From CAZXEJ01 sp964639895 (GTDB lineage: Bacteria; Desulfobacterota_D; UBA1144; Nemesobacterales; JADFKM01): 18,429 bases of DNA. Position 1 is the stretch's first letter. Each line of letters starts with the position of its first letter. A model generated the notes under the pieces. It worked only from the letters and a program-made list of their open reading frames with translations, was not told where the DNA came from and made no database searches. This document shows positions 14,576 through 18,429 of the stretch, piece after piece. The stretch spans positions 1 through 18,429 of the forward strand of contig CAZXEJ010000044.1 of NCBI GenBank assembly GCA_964639895.1, given 5' to 3'. The position numbers and the translations under genes are program-made.

Positions 14576-15097
14576 TCACTCCACCCTCCTCTTGGCGATG
14601 ACTACAACCCCCAGGACGGCCGAAAGCAGCAACACCGACGTCAGTTCGAACGGCAGAAGAAAGTCGGTAAACAGCAGCCCAGCCACGCCCTCGACCGTAC
14701 CGAACCCGGACGCTTTGGCGGCGGCGGCACCGGCAAGGTGTGTGTCAGCCACGGCCATCCTGAAGAAGAAGAACGTGGCCACTCCCATGACGAGGACGAC
14801 TGCCACCGCACCGACGGTCCTGAGCACGGGGCGGGTGGCGTCGAACCGGAGACGGTCCTCGTGAAGGTTGAGCAACATCAACGTAAAGAGGAAAAGCACG
14901 ATGATGGCGCCGGCATAGACCAGCACCTGGACCACGGCCACGAACTGGGCCCAGAGCAGGAGAAACAGCGCCGCCGAAGAAAACAGCGTCGCCACCAGCG
15001 AGACGGCTGATATGACCGGGTTGCGGTTGGTAACCACGATCACGCTTCCGACAACTGCAAGGGCTGCGAACAGATAGAACAGGATGGTGAGCAGCAC
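14576..15097 (-). CDS. nuoJ: NADH-quinone oxidoreductase subunit J
   Basis: NuoJ is a membrane subunit of complex I next to NuoK. The 173 residues show five hydrophobic segments and family features such as NPVISAVSLVATLFSSAALF (29-48) and VQVLVYAGAIIVLFLFTLML (56-75), the latter holding the pi-bulge helix region. The GTG at 15097 follows AGGAG at 8 nt. It is the first gene of nuoJ-nuoK-nuoL. The genes normally upstream (nuoA to nuoI) are absent; two unrecognised genes and nth lie there instead, after a 95-bp gap with a palindrome. Confidence 0.92.
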   Translation of the reverse strand: MLLTILFYLFAALAVVGSVIVVTNRNPVISAVSLVATLFSSAALFLLLWAQFVAVVQVLVYAGAIIVLFLFTLMLLNLHEDRLRFDATRPVLRTVGAVAVVLVMGVATFFFFRMAVADTHLAGAAAAKASGFGTVEGVAGLLFTDFLLPFELTSVLLLSAVLGVVVIAKRRVE

Positions 15098-15112
15098 GGG
15101 AACAACTCCTAC

Positions 15113-15131
15113 AGTATCAGTGTTGCAACAC
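15113..15131 (-). promoter_or_regulatory. Perfect 12-bp palindrome and -10-like hexamer before nuoJ
   Basis: GTGTTGCAACAC (15120-15131) is a perfect palindrome lying directly upstream of a -10-like GATACT (15113-15118 on the minus strand), about 16 bp before the nuoJ start. A site between -10 and -35 is a typical repressor position. No good -35 is seen, so promoter and operator are both tentative. Confidence 0.35.
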
Positions 15132-15192
15132 GAGCCTCAGCACCCCGGGGGCGGCTTCGGATCGCGCCCCTCCGGAGGGGGTGGCCGTTCCG

Positions 15193-15744
15193 TCAATCCT
15201 TCAATCGGCGCCGTAGAACCACCGTACCGGGCTGCGGGGTGAACTCACCCGGCAACGCCTGCACCCATAGCTTTGCGGCCTCGTAGCCGTGGAAGAAATG
15301 TCCCATGAACTCGGCCGCCTCGTCCTTGGTGAAGAACATGCGCCATAGATGCTTGCCGTCGCTGCCCGGGACCTGCCACTGGAAGTATTGCCAGCCGTTC
15401 ACCATCAGGTCCTGGGAGAATTGGCGTTCGCACCCCAGGCCCAGGCAGACGGCCGCTATGGCGTCGGGGCTGTGGGCCAGTACGAAAGAGCGTATGTTCT
15501 CTTCGTAGGGGGCGCACTCAAGGTGGGCGGGGTCGGCGTAGAATATGGATACCCTCTCAGCCTCGATCTCCTCGAGCAGGTCGTACTCGACTCCGCGCTC
15601 GTCGAGCACCTGCTTGGTGGCGGAATCCATGAAGAACTCACCCGTCACCTGGCTCACGTAGGCGGCCACGAACCTGTCAGGCGGAACGGACCTTATGGCC
15701 TCGTACATGAGCTCGACGTCGCTCGGGCTGAACTTGTATATCAT
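15193..15744 (-). CDS. Unrecognised soluble protein, 183 residues
   Basis: I do not recognise this protein. It is acidic to neutral, has no signal peptide or membrane helix, and is rich in aromatic residues (for example GWQYFQWQVPG and FMGHFFHGYEAAKLWVQ). Two cysteines occur near CLGLGC (about 105-110), but there is no clear metal or catalytic motif. ATG 15744 is preferred over an in-frame TTG at 15759 because AGGAG lies 7 nt before that ATG and would overlap the TTG start. The gene begins 11 bp after the stop of the 97-residue gene, and both follow nth closely, so the three are probably co-transcribed. nuoJ starts 95 bp further on. GC-rich third codon positions, like its neighbours, support real coding. 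Function is unknown. Confidence 0.75.
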   Translation of the reverse strand: MIYKFSPSDVELMYEAIRSVPPDRFVAAYVSQVTGEFFMDSATKQVLDERGVEYDLLEEIEAERVSIFYADPAHLECAPYEENIRSFVLAHSPDAIAAVCLGLGCERQFSQDLMVNGWQYFQWQVPGSDGKHLWRMFFTKDEAAEFMGHFFHGYEAAKLWVQALPGEFTPQPGTVVLRRRLKD

Positions 15745-15755
15745 GCCACCGCTCC

Positions 15756-16049
15756 TCAAGAACCGGCGCCGTATACGGCCAGCAGGTAGTACTCCTTCAA
15801 AAGCTGGACGACGTGGGGAAAGAGCGTCCTGTCGTACTCCCAGACCAGCTTGCCCGTACGCTCGACGTCGTCGGCCGCCACGGTGAGGGCTTCATCCGCA
15901 CTCGTCTGGCCGTAGCCGTCGCTCGGCAGCACGCCGATCTCATCGACATCCCCCGTATGGAGGCTCACGCAGTACTCAGACCCACCCCACCCGGCGGGCC
16001 TTCCGTGGCCTGCCTTGAGCCTCAGGATCTCTCCCTTGACCACTCTCAT
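15756..16049 (-). CDS. Unrecognised small protein, 97 residues
   Basis: I do not recognise this small soluble protein. It has a Gly-rich N-terminal half, an acidic middle (SADEALTVAADDVERTGKLVWEYD is split here into SADEALTVAADD and VERTGKLVWEYD), and a C-terminal stretch HVVQLLKEYYLLAVYG that probably forms a helix. There is no signal peptide, membrane helix or cysteine cluster. The ATG at 16049 follows GGAGG and AGAGGA sequences at workable distance. It lies 34 bp after the nth stop and 11 bp before the start of the 183-residue gene, in one direction, so all three look like one transcription unit. Confidence that it is a real gene comes from this packing, the ribosome-binding site and the codon use; its function is unknown. 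Confidence 0.65.
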   Translation of the reverse strand: MRVVKGEILRLKAGHGRPAGWGGSEYCVSLHTGDVDEIGVLPSDGYGQTSADEALTVAADDVERTGKLVWEYDRTLFPHVVQLLKEYYLLAVYGAGS

Positions 16050-16083
16050 CCAGTCCTCTTCCTCCCTGGAGCCGCTGGCGGAC

Positions 16084-16740
16084 TCAACGGCTTCGTTCCA
16101 CCCCGCGCCTGTCGCAGAAAGACTCTATCGGGCAATCGCTGCAACGCGGCGAAAGGGGCCTGCAGACGTGCTGCCCCAAGGAAACCAGTAAGTCATTATA
16201 CTCAATCCAGTACCGTTTGGGAAGCTTGGCCCTCAACGCCCGCTCCGTCTGCTCGGGGGTCTTCGTCTCCACGTAGCCCAGCCTGTTGGAGATGCGGTGA
16301 ACGTGTGTGTCGACGCATATCCCCGGCTTGCCGAAGCCCAGCGTCACGACAAGGTTAGCCGTCTTGCGGCCTACGCCCTTGAGCTTTACGAGCTCCTCGA
16401 TACGGTCGGGAACGCGCCCGTCGTAGCGCTCGAGCAGTTGGTTGCAAAGCTCCACGATGTTGCGCGCCTTGGTCTTGTAGAACCCCACCGGGTATATGGC
16501 CCGCTCGACGCGCTCCGGGCCGAGAGCAGCCATGTCGCGCGGGTTGTCGGCCAGGGCAAACAGCCTTTCGACGGCCTCACGTGTGGTGCCGTCCAGTGTT
16601 CGTGCGCTGAGTACGGTTGAGATCAACACCTTGAAGGGGTCGCGGCTGGTCTCGGCCAGAAGCGTGACGACGGGTGTGTTCCACCGCCTGCTCTCTCTCC
16701 TCAAGATGGGGATTATCCGGTCCATGCTTTTTGGGTCCAT
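16084..16740 (-). CDS. nth: Endonuclease III (base-excision DNA glycosylase/AP lyase)
   Basis: Nth removes oxidised pyrimidines and cuts the DNA at the abasic site. The 218 residues are close to the 211 of E. coli. The helix-hairpin-helix LKGVGRKTANLVV (120-132) carries the catalytic Lys126. VDTHVHRISNRLG (143-155) carries Asp144. The iron-sulphur loop has the exact C-x6-C-x2-C-x5-C pattern at Cys193, 200, 203 and 209. Position 47 is Arg (LSARTLD), where E. coli has Gln; this variant is common outside enterobacteria. The ATG at 16740 fits the family N-terminus; its ribosome-binding site is weak, and longer upstream frames have no family similarity. It appears to head a unit with two unrecognised small genes. 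Confidence 0.95.
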   Translation of the reverse strand: MDPKSMDRIIPILRRESRRWNTPVVTLLAETSRDPFKVLISTVLSARTLDGTTREAVERLFALADNPRDMAALGPERVERAIYPVGFYKTKARNIVELCNQLLERYDGRVPDRIEELVKLKGVGRKTANLVVTLGFGKPGICVDTHVHRISNRLGYVETKTPEQTERALRAKLPKRYWIEYNDLLVSLGQHVCRPLSPRCSDCPIESFCDRRGVERSR

Positions 16741-17922
16741 CTCGACACCCGCGGTATGGCATACCGGCGCGTACACGACGGAAGGACGGCACAAGGGCGG
16801 CGTCGCCCCGGCGTCACCCTCACCGAAGGCCCGCGACACGGGCGGGAAGGGCTGCGCCGCATCGAACAAGATGATACCACAGTCGACCGGACGTCGATGC
16901 GTCCACGTGGGCGGAGCGATGAGGTGGCTCTCCATCGAACCGGCGCGGGCCTCGGGGGGGAGAGAGGATCCCATCGTGCCGCGTAGTCGGGCTGAACGAG
17001 CACAGCCGAGAGGGAGGGGCGTTCTTGCGGCCGCTCAGAGTGACGTGGAACGGTGCAATGGGTGACGGCGGACGGGGCAGGGTAAAGCGGTCCCCCTACG
17101 AAAGGGCGCACCGCACAGCCGGATGGAGAGGAGTCGAGCAGCGGGCAGCGCCACAATCGAAGGGACCGCTCAGGGGGGATGAGCGATGAGGAGGCAACGG
17201 GTATTGAGTGGGCGATATTGATGCGACAGCAGCGACACTCGCCATCCGAGGGGGGGGACTGCGCGGGATCAACCACAGGGGTAAGGGGATCGAGGCAGGG
17301 CTTCCGCTCGGATAACGCGCAAGACGCCGTCGGTGAGTCACTCACTCTCGGCTTCCCCAACCGTTTACGCCCCGAGATGGCAGGCTCAACGGGGCTCCTT
17401 GCCGTGCGATGCGAATGAAGGAAGAGCCTGGATGCGCAGAGGTCCCGCAGGCGGTGAGAAGCGGCATGCTCACCCCCTTTCGGGGCACCTCGCCTCAGGG
17501 TCCGCTCGAGCGCCGCGCGGGGGGCTTGCGGCATGCCGCACACCCTCACCGGCAGAAGGGCGAGCCGCGCGTGGGAGCCGACTTGATTAAGGGATACCGG
17601 CGCATGGAGCACCGTCCCAGGACGGCGGGGAAGCGGCAACCCCGGGGGTCCGTCCCTAGGGCTGGGAGCTGTGGGGGGGCGGAAGCCGCCTCAAGCAGAA
17701 GGCATACGGTAGCACACCTACGAGGAGGCCGCCGGAGAGGGCGAGACCCCTCCCCTGCTGCGTGGGAGCAGGGGAGGGGTGTGTCAGTGCGTCGAGCGGT
17801 GGCCCTCTCAGCATGAAGGTGCGCTCCAAGCCGGGGAGAGCCGCATCCGAGTGAGATAGTACTGTACCGGCTCCCCACACGGATGAGTGGGACCGGAGCA
17901 CAGGGATGTCGTGAGGGGGGGA
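16741..17922. other. Gene-free spacer between the sigma-factor gene and nth
   Basis: No frame looks like real protein; the longest open ones are low-complexity Arg/Pro/Ser/Gly-rich and overlap nth out of frame. From about 16980 to the sigma-factor stop the plus strand is G-rich (28 G against 8 C in 17161-17220), so the leftward transcript leaving the sigma gene is C-rich and G-poor over about 900 nt. It also holds an imperfect hairpin (17833-17876) and a perfect 14-bp hairpin (17746-17780). A promoter for nth should lie at its left end, but I see no convincing one. Confidence 0.6.
17746..17780 (-). terminator. Strong hairpin after the sigma-factor gene, possible terminator without a U-tract
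   Basis: ACCCCTCCCCTGCT (17746-17759) and AGCAGGGGAGGGGT (17767-17780) are perfect 14-bp arms around a 7-nt loop. The hairpin lies about 140 nt after the sigma-factor stop. No T-run follows on either strand. A second, bulged hairpin (GGGGAG..CCG with CGG-CTCCCC, 17833-17876) lies nearer the gene. Either could protect the 3' end or pause polymerase. Confidence 0.45.
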
Positions 17923-18429
17923 TCAGCCGGTCACGTCTAGCAGGCTCCTCAGCACGTGTGCCCTGTTCGAGCGCTGCAACCTCGACAGCGCGATCTTCTC
18001 TATCTGCCTTATCCTCTCGCGCGTCAGCCCCAACTGCTTTCCTACGGTATCGAGTGTCTGCGGGCTTTCGTAGCCGATGCCGAACCTCATCTTCAGCACC
18101 TCCCTCTCGCGTGGGCTCAGCATGGAGAGGGCTTCGTGAACGCTCTTCGGAAGGATCGCTTCGGCTATCACCGTGTCGGCGTCTCTGTGGCGAGTATCGG
18201 TGACAAGATCAAGCAACGTGGCCGAGGCCCCGTCGCGGAGCGGGGAGTCCAGGCGGAGAAGCTTCTCGTTGGCGCCGAGGACACGCTTTACGCCCTCTTC
18301 GGACATGCCCACGCGCTCGGCCACCTCGCGCGGCGTAGGCTTACGGCCCAACTCCTTCTCGGCCTCCTTGTAGGCGTTCTTCACCTTGGCGTATTTCTCA
18401 AAAACGTAGGCGGGAACGCGTATTGTCCT
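17923..18429 (-). CDS. RNA polymerase sigma-70 family factor, RpoD-like, C-terminal part (5' end off the window)
   Basis: The minus-strand frame is open to the right edge, giving the last 168 residues; the internal GTG at 18384 is not the start. It begins with RTIRVPAYVFEKYAKV, the end of region 2.4 and start of region 3, which resembles the TIRVP element of primary sigma factors. Region 3 includes LGRKPTPREVAERVGMSEEGV. The region 4.1/4.2 part has LSPREREVLKMRFGI and the DNA-binding helix-turn-helix TLDTVGKQLGLTRERIRQIE, followed by VLRSLLD, close to the E. coli RpoD ending. Region 4.2 contacts the -35 element. It is either the housekeeping sigma factor or a close group 2 relative; the missing N-terminal part would decide this. 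A long C-rich spacer follows its stop. Confidence 0.9.
   Translation of the reverse strand, partial: RTIRVPAYVFEKYAKVKNAYKEAEKELGRKPTPREVAERVGMSEEGVKRVLGANEKLLRLDSPLRDGASATLLDLVTDTRHRDADTVIAEAILPKSVHEALSMLSPREREVLKMRFGIGYESPQTLDTVGKQLGLTRERIRQIEKIALSRLQRSNRAHVLRSLLDVTG

Noticed and set aside
16713..17639. 308-residue open frame on the minus strand upstream of nth
   Set aside because: Its end overlaps nth out of frame, its composition is Arg/Pro/Ser-rich and it has no family signature; the nth frame with its own ATG explains the real coding.
1..18429. CRISPR array, IS element, toxin-antitoxin or defence system
   Set aside because: No regularly spaced repeats, transposase frame, terminal inverted repeats around a gene, or defence-gene motif were seen; the only mobile-element trace is the integrase end at the left edge.

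Overview
The window reads as chromosomal DNA of a GC-rich, respiring, free-living bacterium. It encodes cytosolic NtrB/NtrC-type nitrogen sensing, a P-II protein, an adenylylatable type I glutamine synthetase, a sigma-54 promoter and complex I membrane subunits. Together these fit Proteobacteria, Desulfobacterota or a related diderm phylum; the sequence alone does not settle the phylum (inference). ATA (Ile) and AGG (Arg) codons are frequent in spite of the high GC. Both window edges cut through genes.

Left to right: (1) the C-terminal end of a tyrosine recombinase, convergent with and 6 bp from the CCA end of a tRNA-Ala(GGC) gene, which looks like the border of an integrated element lying off the left edge. 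(2) Homoserine dehydrogenase (hom), whose promoter shares its -35 bases with the divergent tRNA promoter. (3) A PAS histidine kinase and a sigma-54 activator (ntrB-ntrC-like) joined by an ATGA overlap. (4) About 1.1 kb without a gene, then rnc (RNase III) on the minus strand. (5) A divergent acyl-CoA ligase gene of unknown substrate. (6) glnB and glnA, with a near-consensus sigma-54 promoter before glnB and a textbook intrinsic terminator after glnA. (7) About 1.6 kb without a gene. (8) On the minus strand, read from the right: nth (endonuclease III), two small unrecognised genes, then nuoJ-nuoK-nuoL. (9) About 1.2 kb without a gene, then the C-terminal part of an RpoD-like sigma factor running off the right edge.

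The functional core is nitrogen control. NtrB/NtrC could sense nitrogen status through P-II, and NtrC (GAFTGA motif) could activate the sigma-54 promoter that drives glnB and probably glnA. The rest is housekeeping: threonine/methionine synthesis, RNA processing, base-excision repair, respiration and transcription.

I do not see a defence system, CRISPR array, toxin-antitoxin pair or biosynthetic cluster. The most unusual feature is the spacing. Close to a quarter of the window is gene-free, in a few long blocks. Most of these blocks are C-rich and G-poor when read in the direction of the upstream gene's transcription, as expected for long Rho-dependent termination zones. The skew flips abruptly near 5340, between the convergent ntrC and rnc genes. 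Other points of note are an RNase III that has Gly where a catalytic Asp is expected, a nuoJKL set without M and N, and several perfect hairpins and palindromes in the spacers.
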